A stretch of 64,000 nucleotides of DNA from contig NZ_FPCJ01000001.1 in NCBI RefSeq assembly GCF_900116565.1, positions 1,980,540-2,044,539 on the forward strand, read 5' to 3'. A program made the translations under genes and the position numbers. Within the stretch, counting starts at the first letter, position 1, and every line of letters starts with the position of its first letter. This DNA is from Thermoflavifilum thermophilum. GTDB taxonomy: Bacteria; Bacteroidota; Bacteroidia; Chitinophagales; Chitinophagaceae. This document shows, one piece after another, positions 55,188-64,000 of the stretch. The notes beneath the pieces were generated by a model. It saw nothing but the letters and a program-made list of their open reading frames with translations, was not told the origin of the DNA and made no database searches.

Positions 55188-55823
55188 ATGTCGAAAAAAA
55201 CAAAGCCCAGACACATTGCTATTGCCGGAAACATAGGTGCCGGAAAGACTACACTTACCGAACTGCTGGCCAGGCATTACCAGTGGGTACCGCAATATGA
55301 AGAGGTTGAGAATAATCCCTATCTGAACGATTTTTATGAAGATATGCCGCGCTGGGCTTTTAACCTGCAGATTTATTTCCTGCATCATCGCATCCGGCAG
55401 CTGCTTGAGATTCAGCGTGGCCGCGAAACGGTAGTGCAGGACAGAACCATTTATGAAGACGCCGAAATTTTTGCGCCCAATCTGCATGATATGGGATTGA
55501 TGTCGAAAAGGGATTTTGAAAATTATTATCAGTTGTTTCAAACGCTTCGTGAACTCATCAAACCTCCCGACCTGCTGATTTATATCAAGGCTTCGGTTCC
55601 TACACTGGTAGATAATATCCAGAAAAGAGGACGTGAATACGAGGAAAACATCAGGCTCGATTATCTCAAGCGGCTGAATGAGCGCTATAATCAATGGATT
55701 GAGCAATACCACGAAGGGCCCGTGCTGATTATAGATGCAGATGAAAACCGTTTTGCAGAGCGTGAGGAAGATCTCGGAGAAATTATTGCCCGCATTGATT
55801 CGCAGTTGTACGGATTATTCTGA
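55188..55823 (+). CDS. deoxynucleoside kinase
   Basis: A 211-residue deoxynucleoside kinase-family protein for salvage of deoxyadenosine, deoxyguanosine or deoxycytidine. The P-loop is GNIGAGKT (14-21). The DRS-type motif is D85-R86-T87 in VVQDRTIYED. The lid region has IQKRGREYEENIRLDYLKRL with the expected arginines. Specificity among dA, dG and dC cannot be told from sequence by eye. A strong terminator follows. Confidence 0.93.
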   Translation: MSKKTKPRHIAIAGNIGAGKTTLTELLARHYQWVPQYEEVENNPYLNDFYEDMPRWAFNLQIYFLHHRIRQLLEIQRGRETVVQDRTIYEDAEIFAPNLHDMGLMSKRDFENYYQLFQTLRELIKPPDLLIYIKASVPTLVDNIQKRGREYEENIRLDYLKRLNERYNQWIEQYHEGPVLIIDADENRFAEREEDLGEIIARIDSQLYGLF

Positions 55824-55856
55824 TGCGCTGAAATCTTTGCAATAAAAACACATACA

Positions 55857-55901
55857 CCTGTGCAGCCTACCTGCATCCCCTGCACAGGCTTGCATTTTTT
55901 T
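55857..55901 (+). terminator. intrinsic terminator after the deoxynucleoside kinase gene
   Basis: CCTGTGCAG (55857-55865) pairs perfectly with CTGCACAGG (55880-55888) across a 14-base loop and is followed, after six bases, by seven T residues. Confidence 0.8.
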
Positions 55902-56004
55902 ATCTCACTTCTTATTTTTCGAAAATAAATGGCAGGGATGAGGTGGATAGGTGTTGCCTTTGATCTTATGAAAGAAATAATGAACCCTTTGAAACATAAA
56001 CCCT

Positions 56005-58044
56005 ATGCGTTTTCTATGCTCTGCTATGGTGCTATGCATGATTTTTATGCATGCCTATCCCTTATTTGCCCAGCAATCAGCCGATCAAACCCTACAGTCA
56101 GTACTTGAGCAGGTATATGATCAACAGGCTTCTGCCGGAGAAAACGATGAAGCCGCTGAAGAATGGGAGGATCAACTGGAATCCTATCTGCAGCATCCGC
56201 TCGATTTAAATCAAGCAACAGCCGAGCAGCTGGCTGTATTTCCCTTCCTGAATACCTTGCAGATTCAGGCCCTGCTGAGCTATCGCAGGCTACTGGGAGC
56301 TTTCACCAGTGTATACGAATTGCAGGCTATTCCAGGATGGGATATATCCACCATCCGGCAAATTTTGCCTTTTGTACGGGTGAATGAAAACACGGGTTCA
56401 TCTTTTTCCAATGCAACCTCGCCTTCTTTTCAATGGTTAAGTCGCTATCAGCGGGTTATTCCTCGATCGTGGGGCTATATAAAAACCACGGGAAGCCGCT
56501 ACATAGGCAGCCCAGATGCATGGCTGAACAAATGGCAACTGCGCAGCACACATTTTCGTGCAGGATTGATTGCTGAAAAAGATGCAGGGGAGCCATTTTT
56601 CAGATCATTTAATTCCCAGGGCTTTGATCATATTGGTTTTTACCTGGCATATATAGGCAATACCATCCTGCGGCAAGCGGTTGTGGGAGATTATGAAATC
56701 AATATGGGGCAAGGACTTATCAACTGGCAGAGCTTCAGCCTCAATCACAGTGCCTATGCCCTTCAGATCGAAAAAAACAACATGCCGCTCAGGGTGCATA
56801 CTGGAACAGCCGAAAACGGATATTACAGAGGTATAGCCTTACAGTTGCAGGAGCATAATTGGCAGCAAACCTGTTTTGTATCCCTTATTTCTCCGGATGT
56901 ATATTGGGATAGTGCAGATGGGCATCGCATCATCACTTCATGGGATGAAACAGGGTATCACCGCACATCTACGGAAAACAGCCATCGTCACGTATTGCAG
57001 CTTTTATCAGCCGGCGCACAGATGCGCTACCGTTTTTCTTCCGGACATGTAGCTGTAAATAGTGTGTATCATCATTTGAGCATACCCATGCAAAGGCGCA
57101 ATCAAACGTATAACCAGTATGCTTTTGCCGGGGATCAACTGTATAACATCAGCCTGGATTATGCCTGGAGTGTTGCCATGCATCATTTCTTTGGTGAGGC
57201 GGCGTGGAGCTCCAATCGTCGCATAGCCTTCCTGCAGGGGTGGATGATGTCCATCAGCAAGCCTATCAGCATAGGTTCTTTGTTGCGGTATTATCCCAAA
57301 GATTATCATACCCTTTATGCCAATGGTTTCAGTGAAAGCGGAGAAACAGCAAATGAAACCGGATGGTATGCAGCCACTGAAATGCGCTGGCCGCGCCTGC
57401 AGGTATATGCTTATGCGGATTTGTTTCATTTTCCCTGGTGGAGATACCAGATCAGCGGGCCTATGACGGGCACCGACGATCTGTGCAGGATAGATTGGAA
57501 GATGTTTACCTCTGCCAGCACAACCCAACAGCTTACAACGCAGATTCGCTATCGCCGAAGAGCTAAAGACCTAAAAACGACGGAGGGTAAAAAGCCTATT
57601 CCTACAGACCTGTGGCAATATACATTGGGCTGGGCATACGAAACATCGCACTGGTGGCTTACCTTGCGAGGCTATGCCAACTGGTTTCAGCAAGCAGACA
57701 CCATTCATTCCAGAGGCCTTGCGTGCTATGCAGAAGTACGTCATCAGCCATGGCGCCGTTTTTACTGGGACAGCCGGATTGCCTGGTTTCAGGTACCTGA
57801 TTATGAAGCCCGCATTTATACTTATGAACGTACGGTAAGGTATATGTTTTCATTGCCCTACTATTATCACAAAGGATGGCGGGGTTATCTGGTTTTACAC
57901 TATGCTGCCGGTAGGCATGTACAAATGGATTTGCGTTGGACGACGACCTGGTATTCCGATCAAAATCAAATCGGATCAGGTCTTGACCGTATCGATGGTT
58001 CCCTGAAACATCAGCTTATTATTCAAATGATATGGAAAATGTAG
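56005..58044 (+). CDS. helix-hairpin-helix protein with C-terminal barrel-like domain
   Basis: A 679-residue exported protein. After a signal peptide (about 1-22, ending FAQQ) and an acidic linker, residues 66-130 hold two ComEA-like helix-hairpin-helix units: LDLNQATAEQLAVFPFLNTL and GAFTSVYELQAIPGWDISTI. From about residue 145 to the end the sequence is made of alternating aromatic beta strands, like an outer-membrane beta barrel, with a final strand LIIQMIWKM. Similar two-part proteins occur in Bacteroidota without an agreed function. HhH units usually touch DNA, so a link to surface DNA or to secretion is speculation. It lies between a terminator and the SusC/SusD pair but is separated from susC by 132 bases. 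Confidence 0.8.
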   Translation: MRFLCSAMVLCMIFMHAYPLFAQQSADQTLQSVLEQVYDQQASAGENDEAAEEWEDQLESYLQHPLDLNQATAEQLAVFPFLNTLQIQALLSYRRLLGAFTSVYELQAIPGWDISTIRQILPFVRVNENTGSSFSNATSPSFQWLSRYQRVIPRSWGYIKTTGSRYIGSPDAWLNKWQLRSTHFRAGLIAEKDAGEPFFRSFNSQGFDHIGFYLAYIGNTILRQAVVGDYEINMGQGLINWQSFSLNHSAYALQIEKNNMPLRVHTGTAENGYYRGIALQLQEHNWQQTCFVSLISPDVYWDSADGHRIITSWDETGYHRTSTENSHRHVLQLLSAGAQMRYRFSSGHVAVNSVYHHLSIPMQRRNQTYNQYAFAGDQLYNISLDYAWSVAMHHFFGEAAWSSNRRIAFLQGWMMSISKPISIGSLLRYYPKDYHTLYANGFSESGETANETGWYAATEMRWPRLQVYAYADLFHFPWWRYQISGPMTGTDDLCRIDWKMFTSASTTQQLTTQIRYRRRAKDLKTTEGKKPIPTDLWQYTLGWAYETSHWWLTLRGYANWFQQADTIHSRGLACYAEVRHQPWRRFYWDSRIAWFQVPDYEARIYTYERTVRYMFSLPYYYHKGWRGYLVLHYAAGRHVQMDLRWTTTWYSDQNQIGSGLDRIDGSLKHQLIIQMIWKM

Positions 58045-58117
58045 GCTTGAATAATTAAGATTTGTTAATAAGGTGTCAATATTAAACGAATTCAAAAATT
58101 TAACAAGGGCTTGTATA

Positions 58118-58146
58118 TTGTTACTTTATTGTTAAAATTGCCTTTG
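58118..58146 (+). promoter_or_regulatory. possible promoter for the first SusC gene
   Basis: TTG (58118-58120), 18 bases, TGCCTTTG (58139-58146), one mismatch from TAnnTTTG. It lies 30 bases before the susC start in an A+T-rich gap. Confidence 0.35.
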
Positions 58147-58176
58147 CATTTGTTGAGCCTTTAAAAAACTCTGCTT

Positions 58177-61100
58177 ATGAAAAGGAAACTGTTTTACTCA
58201 CTACTTTTTGTTCTTTGTTTGCCTGTATGGCTTTTTGCCCAGCAGCGACTGCTCACGGGTCGTGTAATTGACCAGGATAAGGGAACGCCTTTACCTGGCG
58301 TAACTGTGAGGGTTGAAGGCACCAATATTGGTACACAAACCGGCCTGGATGGTACGTTCCGGCTTGAGGTGCCCGAAAATGCACAGACGCTGGTTTTCAG
58401 CTTTGTAGGCTACAATACCCAACAGGTCAACATTGCCGGTCGTTCGTCTGTTAACATCAACCTTTCAGCAAGCAATAAGCAGCTCAATGAGGTGGTGGTT
58501 GTGGGTTATGGCCAGCAGAACCAGAAAGAGCTGACCGGATCGCTTACGCAGGTTAGCGGTAAACAGGTAGAAAACGTTCCCCTAGCATCTATTGATCAGA
58601 ACCTCCAGGGAAAAGTACCCGGCATGCAGGTAGTCGCTACCAGCGGGCAACCGGGGGCGGCCGTCAATGTGCGCATACGAGGTATTGGCTCCTTTAATGC
58701 CGGTGCAGGTCCGCTTTGGGTTATCGATGGAGTGCCGGTAAATGCGGGCGACCTTTCTCGCAATACACCAACCTCCAACGCATTGGCCGGTTTAAATCCT
58801 AATGACATTGAAAGTGTAACCGTATTAAAGGATGCAGCTTCCGCATCTATTTATGGTTCCCGCGCAGCTAATGGTGTGATTCTAATTACTACCAAAAGAG
58901 GCAAAGCCGGAAAAACCAATATCCGGTTTGACGGGCAGTATGGCTGGAATACCATCGCTCTGTCCAACACGGCCAAACCACTCAATACGCATGAATTTTT
59001 TACGCTTACGAAGGAAGGCTTGATTAATGCCGGGATCGCACCAGATGATGCTACTGCTACTTCTATATTTTTAAGCAACTGGGGAGATACCACAACCAAT
59101 ACCAACTGGCTGGATGTAGTTACTCGCACCGGGCACCAGCAACAGTATAATATTTCAGCCAGTGGCGGAACAGAAAGAACTACCTTTTACCTTTCAGGTG
59201 GTTTGTTCAAACAACAGGCTGCTACCATTGGCTCGGATCTTACCCGGTACTCGACAGATTTTAGTTTAAACAACCGAGTCAGCGAAAAAATCAGTTTTGG
59301 AATCAATGCCAACATATCGGATGTGGATCAACACACGCCCTATGCCGGAGGTGCATTTCGCAATCCCTTGCTGGCAGCTTATTTCCTTCTCCCCAATGCA
59401 AAGGCAACAGATAGCAATGGTATACCGGATACATCTGCAAGCAATTTGATTACCGGTTTATTCAACCCCCTGGCTATTAACGAATTTGACCGGAATAACT
59501 TCAATGCTTTGCGTATCCTGAGCAATTTCAGCGGAGATTACAACATCCTGAAAAACCTTAGGTATTCCATGCGGTTTGGGATTGAATATGACAATATTCG
59601 GGAAATGCTATACTGGAACCCATTTTACGGAGATGGGAAAAACTATCAGGGATTAGGATCCCAGAACATTACCAATATATTCAACTGGGTATGGACCAAC
59701 ACGCTAAACTATCGTTATTATTTTCAGCCAAACACCTATTTCAATATTCTGGTTGGTTATGAATCCCAGTTAAACCAGTTTAAGGTTACCGACTTGGAAA
59801 ACCGGATCTTTCCATACAATCTGAATTTATATGTGCTTGCCGTAGGTGCCAAGCCTACAACAGCCAGCAACAATGGTGCTGATTTTGCGATAGCTTCTGC
59901 TTTTTCCAGGGCTGAATTCAACTATCAAAACCGGTATGTGCTATCAGGTTCCTTCCGGCGCGATGGTTCTTCCCGGTTTGGTGCCAATAAACGATTTGGG
60001 GATTTTTATTCTGTAGGCTTTTCCTGGAATGCAGATCAGGAGAAATTTTTCCAGCAAGGCAGTTTGTCTTCCCTGATCAGCACATTAAAATTCAGAATCT
60101 CCTACGGGGAAAACGGAAATGCAGACTTCGGGAACTATGTATGGCGTGAATTATATGCCTTTAATTCAAATTTTTCCTACAATCAGGTGGGAGGTGGTGC
60201 ACCCAACACCCCCGGCAATCCCAATTTAACCTGGGAAAAAAACAAACCTTTTGATGTGGGTTTGAATCTGGGTTTATGGTCAAACCGTTTAAATATTGAT
60301 TTTGACTGGTACAACCGGAAAACTACAGGTCTCTTGTTTAATGTACCCGTTTCCTATACAAGTGGATTTGGTTCCTATCCGGATAATATCGGTTCACTGC
60401 AGAACAGAGGTATAGAATTGTCTGTAGACGCCCAGCCTGTACGCTCAGCATTCACATGGGATATCGGATTCAATCTGTCGCTCAACAAGAATAAAATTCT
60501 GACATTGCCCAATCATCAGGGATTTGTGAACGGAAGTTTTTATGAAAAAGAAGGATATGATATCCAAACCTGGTATGTAAGAAAATATGCAGGCGTAGAT
60601 CCGCAAACCGGCAATGCCCGCTGGTATTATGATCCCAATCAATATAAAGATTCTTTGACTACCACTTATTCAAAGGCACAACGTATTTTGTTTGGAAGTG
60701 CTTCACCCAAAGGATTTGGAAGTGTGTTCACTACTTTATCTTACAAGGGAATTAAATTGTATGCACAATTCTATTACCAGTGGGGAAATTATGTACGGGA
60801 TGTGTGGGCACGCTATACCCAGGGCGATGGCTTTGGCGCATTTTACAACAAAACCAAAAAAGAACTTCAACGTTGGCAGAAACCCGGTGATATTACCGAT
60901 GTGCCGAAATATGTGTACAACAATCCTACTAGTTCCTATGAATTTTCTACGCGGTTTTTGTATAAGGGAGATTATGTGCGCTTAAGAGAAATACAGCTCA
61001 GTTATGATTTTTCACCCAATCTTTTGCAAAAACTTTATGTGCACGCACTGACCATTTATTTGAGGGGTGAAAATTTACTGACCTGGGTGAAAGATAAAAA

Positions 61101-61200
61101 CCTGGTCTACGATCCCGATGCTGCTGGCATCACCGGCCAGCTTAACCTGACAGTGCCCACCATTAAAACGGTTTCTGCCGGTATCAATCTAGGTTTTTAA
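58177..61200 (+). CDS. SusC/RagA family TonB-linked outer membrane protein
   Basis: A 1007-residue SusC-type transporter. Order: signal peptide (about 1-21, ending LFAQQ), CarboxypepD-regulatory-like domain (about 22-105, with VIDQDKGTPLPGVTV), TonB box region VVVVGYGQQN, plug domain (ASIDQNLQGKVPGMQV, RIRGIGSF, LWVIDGVPVN, ASIYGSRAANGVILITTKRG) and a 22-stranded barrel ending in Phe (VSAGINLGF). It imports oligomers such as glycans or peptides through a SusD lid. The next gene, 41 bases on, is SusD. No linked hydrolase shows the substrate. Confidence 0.96.
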   Translation: MKRKLFYSLLFVLCLPVWLFAQQRLLTGRVIDQDKGTPLPGVTVRVEGTNIGTQTGLDGTFRLEVPENAQTLVFSFVGYNTQQVNIAGRSSVNINLSASNKQLNEVVVVGYGQQNQKELTGSLTQVSGKQVENVPLASIDQNLQGKVPGMQVVATSGQPGAAVNVRIRGIGSFNAGAGPLWVIDGVPVNAGDLSRNTPTSNALAGLNPNDIESVTVLKDAASASIYGSRAANGVILITTKRGKAGKTNIRFDGQYGWNTIALSNTAKPLNTHEFFTLTKEGLINAGIAPDDATATSIFLSNWGDTTTNTNWLDVVTRTGHQQQYNISASGGTERTTFYLSGGLFKQQAATIGSDLTRYSTDFSLNNRVSEKISFGINANISDVDQHTPYAGGAFRNPLLAAYFLLPNAKATDSNGIPDTSASNLITGLFNPLAINEFDRNNFNALRILSNFSGDYNILKNLRYSMRFGIEYDNIREMLYWNPFYGDGKNYQGLGSQNITNIFNWVWTNTLNYRYYFQPNTYFNILVGYESQLNQFKVTDLENRIFPYNLNLYVLAVGAKPTTASNNGADFAIASAFSRAEFNYQNRYVLSGSFRRDGSSRFGANKRFGDFYSVGFSWNADQEKFFQQGSLSSLISTLKFRISYGENGNADFGNYVWRELYAFNSNFSYNQVGGGAPNTPGNPNLTWEKNKPFDVGLNLGLWSNRLNIDFDWYNRKTTGLLFNVPVSYTSGFGSYPDNIGSLQNRGIELSVDAQPVRSAFTWDIGFNLSLNKNKILTLPNHQGFVNGSFYEKEGYDIQTWYVRKYAGVDPQTGNARWYYDPNQYKDSLTTTYSKAQRILFGSASPKGFGSVFTTLSYKGIKLYAQFYYQWGNYVRDVWARYTQGDGFGAFYNKTKKELQRWQKPGDITDVPKYVYNNPTSSYEFSTRFLYKGDYVRLREIQLSYDFSPNLLQKLYVHALTIYLRGENLLTWVKDKNLVYDPDAAGITGQLNLTVPTIKTVSAGINLGF

Positions 61201-61241
61201 ATTTTTCATGAATTGTTGTATGATTTAAAAATATTCAGGTT

Positions 61242-62651
61242 ATGAAAAAACTTCTTATTCACATAAGCTTGCTCACGGCTGCATTATTGTTTAGCTTGTC
61301 CTGCTCAAAGGAGTTTTTGAACAGGGTACCGTATGATTCCTATCCTACAAGTGCTTCGCTCAATACTGCCAATGATCTGCGAACAGCGTTAAACGGAATG
61401 TATTCCGGTTTAAAAAGTGTGAACCTGTTTGGCCGTACCTTGCCCATACTAGGCGATTTGCTAGGAGGGAATATTTACATAAGCACCAAAAACTCCGGCC
61501 GCTACATTCCATATCAGAATTTGACCTACACCGTAGCAGATGGTGATGCATCAGGTATTTGGATTGATGCTTACAATGTAATTCTGCGTGCCAATAATAT
61601 CATCAATGCCAATGTACCCTCTTCGCCGGTAGTGGATGATATAAAGGGGCAAGCAAAGGCTGTCAGAGCATTATTGTATTTTGAACTCATCACCCATTTT
61701 GCCTCTCCCTACATGGTAAATGCTTCAGGAGCCGGTGTGCCACTGATTACCAAATACGATTTGTTTTTGAAACCAGCCCGTGATAAAATCAGCGATGTAT
61801 ATAATCAGATCATCAGTGATCTTACTGATGGTTATAATACGATGAACAGCCTCAATAGCAATTCATCGTATATGAACAAATGGGCAGCACGTGCACTTCA
61901 GGCCAAAGTGTATTTGTATATGGGTGATTATGCCAATGCATTGGCAGCCGCACTGGATGTGGTTACCAACAGTGGATTCAAAATGGTTACCAATTCTGCT
62001 TATCTTGGCTACTGGGCCAATCCCAACCCCAGGAGTGATAAGCTGGAAACACTTTTTGAGGTTAGTTTTGATCAGGTATACAACCTGGCTACCAATTCAC
62101 TGGCCTTCTTTTATGATCAGACAGGTTATGGAGACGCCTTATGTTCGCCTGAATTGTATGCTTTATATACTTCTACTGATATAAGAAAGCAACTCATTAT
62201 CAAAGGTAGTCCCGTAAGAGGCGCTAATGCATTGGTGGTAAATAAATACCCAAACAAGACAAATAATAATGATGATGACACAAAAGTTATTCGTTTTACA
62301 GATGTGATGTTAATACTTGCTGAAGCTTATGCCCGTACAGGAAATGATGTGAATGCACTTTTCTGGCTGAATAAAGTAGCAACAGACCGGGATCCTTCTT
62401 TTACTGGATATACGGATACGGGCGCAGCCCTGATTAATGATATTCTTACGGAGCGGCAAAAGGAAATGGCTTTTGAGGGGGATTATTACTATACCAATTA
62501 TTATCGTTTAAACCTGGATATTACAAACCGAGGAGCTGGGTTCCCAGCATCCGCAAGAGTATTTTTGGCCAGCAACCCACGCCGCATTTTACCTATCCCT
62601 CAGGGTGAAATAGATAATAATCCCAATATAACACAAAATCCGGGATACTAA
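61242..62651 (+). CDS. SusD/RagB family surface lipoprotein
   Basis: A 469-residue SusD-like lipoprotein. A type II signal ends at C21 (LFSLSC-SKEFL), so it is lipid-anchored and, with Lys and Glu at +2/+3, probably exported to the outer surface. The mature part begins VPYDSYPTSASLNTANDLRT, has the helical-repeat region (ALQAKVYLYMGDYANALAAA) and the C-terminal LTERQKEMAFEGDYYYTNYY and ILPIPQGEIDNNPNITQNPGY that are typical of the family. It is rather short for the family. It caps the SusC barrel encoded upstream and is followed by a strong terminator. Confidence 0.94.
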   Translation: MKKLLIHISLLTAALLFSLSCSKEFLNRVPYDSYPTSASLNTANDLRTALNGMYSGLKSVNLFGRTLPILGDLLGGNIYISTKNSGRYIPYQNLTYTVADGDASGIWIDAYNVILRANNIINANVPSSPVVDDIKGQAKAVRALLYFELITHFASPYMVNASGAGVPLITKYDLFLKPARDKISDVYNQIISDLTDGYNTMNSLNSNSSYMNKWAARALQAKVYLYMGDYANALAAALDVVTNSGFKMVTNSAYLGYWANPNPRSDKLETLFEVSFDQVYNLATNSLAFFYDQTGYGDALCSPELYALYTSTDIRKQLIIKGSPVRGANALVVNKYPNKTNNNDDDTKVIRFTDVMLILAEAYARTGNDVNALFWLNKVATDRDPSFTGYTDTGAALINDILTERQKEMAFEGDYYYTNYYRLNLDITNRGAGFPASARVFLASNPRRILPIPQGEIDNNPNITQNPGY

Positions 62652-62702
62652 TAGTTTTTTATCCAGGCTTATTTCATATTCATTTGGATTATTTTTCATA
62701 TG

Positions 62703-62725
62703 AGAGGGGCGTAAGCCCCTCTTTT
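62703..62725 (+). terminator. intrinsic terminator after SusD gene
   Basis: AGAGGGGC (62703-62710) pairs with GCCCCTCT (62715-62722) across loop GTAA and is followed by T residues. It ends the SusC-SusD transcript, so the second SusC gene is separate. Confidence 0.9.
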
Positions 62726-62839
62726 ATTATTTACTGGTTATCAATAACTTAATTTAGATATGTTATCATTGGTAAAATTTTTTTTGATTTTTCCGTTAAA
62801 TGTTTTTTAAATTGCAGCGTCAACCAAAATCCAACTGCT

Positions 62840-64000
62840 ATGAAGAAAGTCTTACTCTTTCTCACGGCGCTGCTTTTCAGCACTGTGTGGGCCTTCGGGC
62901 AACAACGTACCATCACCGGAAAGGTGATCAGTCAGGATGGAAATCCCATTCCATTTGCAACTGTACAGATTAAAGGCACTACTTCAGGAACTACAACCAA
63001 TCAAAACGGAAGTTTTACTATTGAAGCGCCTGCGGATGCTGTACTTCATATTTCATCCATCGGATACGAGGCTCAGGATGTACAGGTAGGAGCGCAAAAC
63101 CAGCTTGTAATCAGATTGCTTCCTACAGCTCAGAATCTGAAGGAAATTGTGGTCACAGCATTGGGAATTGAAAGAAATAAAAATGAACTACCTTATGCAG
63201 CCCAGCAGGTAAGCGGTGACCAGGTAACCAACACCCGTAGTGATAATTTCCTGAGCGCGCTATCCGGAAAAGTAGCGGGGCTCCAGATCAAAACCAACAA
63301 TAATCTGGGCGGATCTACAGATATTGTATTAAGAGGATATAAGTCCATTACCGGCAACAACCAGGCCCTGATTGTGATTGATGGTGTACCTGTAGATAAT
63401 TCAAATTTTAATTCCAATAGACAACGAAACGGATTTGCTGGATATGATTATGGAAATACAGGTACGGATATCAATCCGGATGATATCGCTTCCATTAACG
63501 TGTTGAAAGGTGCTGCAGCTACTGCATTATATGGATCGCGCGCTGCTAACGGCGTGATTCTGATTACCACTAAGAAAGGTAAAAAAGGGTTGGGCGTCAC
63601 TTTTAATATAGGTGGAGCTACCGGTAGTATGGATAAAAGCACCTGGCCTAAATATCAGCATCAATATGGTGCCGGATATTTCGATCCGGATTATTATACT
63701 TATTCTGATGCACCACCTTCTCCTGATCCGCATTTTCTGTATGAAAAGGTGAACGGACAATATGCGCTGGTAGTTCCCACTACAGAAGATGCCTCCTTTG
63801 GTGCCAAATTTGATCCCAGTCTTCTGGTTTATCAGTGGGATGCATTTGATCCATCTTCACCTAATTATGGCAAGCCTACGCCGTGGGTGGCTGCCAAAAA
63901 TGATCCGACCACCTTTTTCGAAACTCCATACAGCTACAACACCAGTGTTTTTGTGCAGGGAGGTGATGACCGCCAAACATTCAAATTGGGTTATACCCGT
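62840..64000 (+). CDS. second SusC/RagA family outer membrane protein, 5' part
   Basis: 387 codons are present and the frame is open at the window end, so the gene is cut by the window edge and not broken. Order: signal peptide (about 1-21, ending FGQQ), CarboxypepD-regulatory-like domain (about 23-100, with GKVISQDGNPIPFATVQIKG), VVTALGIERNKNELPYAAQQ with the TonB-box area, then the plug domain (ALSGKVAGLQI, VIDGVPVDN, GSRAANGVILITTKKG near 232) and the start of the barrel. The VTALGI variant separates it from the first SusC, which reads VVGYGQQ, so it belongs to another subfamily and is not a recent duplicate. A SusD partner probably lies beyond the edge. No clear promoter box was seen upstream. 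Confidence 0.93.
   Translation, partial: MKKVLLFLTALLFSTVWAFGQQRTITGKVISQDGNPIPFATVQIKGTTSGTTTNQNGSFTIEAPADAVLHISSIGYEAQDVQVGAQNQLVIRLLPTAQNLKEIVVTALGIERNKNELPYAAQQVSGDQVTNTRSDNFLSALSGKVAGLQIKTNNNLGGSTDIVLRGYKSITGNNQALIVIDGVPVDNSNFNSNRQRNGFAGYDYGNTGTDINPDDIASINVLKGAAATALYGSRAANGVILITTKKGKKGLGVTFNIGGATGSMDKSTWPKYQHQYGAGYFDPDYYTYSDAPPSPDPHFLYEKVNGQYALVVPTTEDASFGAKFDPSLLVYQWDAFDPSSPNYGKPTPWVAAKNDPTTFFETPYSYNTSVFVQGGDDRQTFKLGYTR

Noticed and set aside
58177-62651. Linking the SusC/SusD pair to the arabinose operon
   Set aside because: They are about 14 kb apart with many unrelated genes and terminators between.

Overview
The window reads as a stretch of chromosome from a Gram-negative member of the phylum Bacteroidota, most likely near Chitinophagales/Chitinophagaceae (family placement is inference). 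Supporting signs are repeated TAnnTTTG -7 promoter boxes, near-absence of Shine-Dalgarno sequences except one strong one at rpsU, SusC/SusD outer-membrane pairs, a Kdo transferase, and several small families typical of Bacteroidota (the DUF2795 protein, the short HsdR_N protein, the helix-hairpin-helix barrel protein). No phage, insertion sequence, CRISPR array, rRNA gene or obvious pseudogene was found. Coding density is high throughout.

Region 1 (1-15390, + strand) is the translation/transcription core: rpsU, a Xer recombinase, hpf, then tRNA-Thr(TGT), tRNA-Tyr(GTA), tRNA-Gly(TCC), tRNA-Thr(GGT), tuf, tRNA-Trp(CCA), secE, nusG, rplK, rplA, rplJ, rplL, rpoB, rpoC and a strong terminator. The first four tRNAs and tuf match the E. 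coli thrU-tyrU-glyT-thrT-tufB order and anticodons. Region 2 (15476-20884, - strand) is a nucleotide-sugar cluster: a DegT/StrS aminotransferase, then ugd, a UDP-glucuronate decarboxylase-like SDR, rmlB and rmlC, for envelope or exopolysaccharide precursors.

Region 3 (20970-38264) is mixed housekeeping: waaA (Kdo transferase), a conserved unknown, tdk, a GtrA-like membrane protein, ccmB and ccmC-ccmD for haem delivery, a glutamate dehydrogenase, an unusual HELAH metallopeptidase-like gene beside a short HsdR_N nuclease-fold protein, AMP nucleosidase, queA-ispD, a GNAT-like protein, a Gfo/Idh/MocA oxidoreductase, radC, fabI, a DUF2795 protein, two LolD/MacB-type ATPases without permeases, a cobalamin adenosyltransferase and gatC.

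Region 4 (38400-43844) is an L-arabinose operon, araB-araD-GH27-araA, with a secreted GH27 glycosidase inside it. One pocket residue and the operon context suggest this enzyme is a beta-L-arabinopyranosidase rather than an alpha-galactosidase. Just after it, on the opposite strand, lies a candidate small RNA with its own promoter box and a strong intrinsic terminator. Region 5 (44012-55823) holds an M32 carboxypeptidase, a NIF3-like protein, a coiled-coil zinc-ribbon protein, a TPR lipid/periplasmic-type protein, the agmatine-to-putrescine pair aguB-aguA, recN, a YitT-like membrane protein, trpS and a deoxynucleoside kinase. Region 6 (56005-64000) is outer-membrane biology: a helix-hairpin-helix plus barrel-like protein, a complete SusC/SusD pair, and the 5' part of a second SusC gene that runs off the window.

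I found no whole new multi-gene system that can be claimed with confidence. The best leads are the candidate small RNA, the GH27 specificity switch inside the ara operon, the metallopeptidase/HsdR_N gene pair, and the lone strong Shine-Dalgarno at rpsU.
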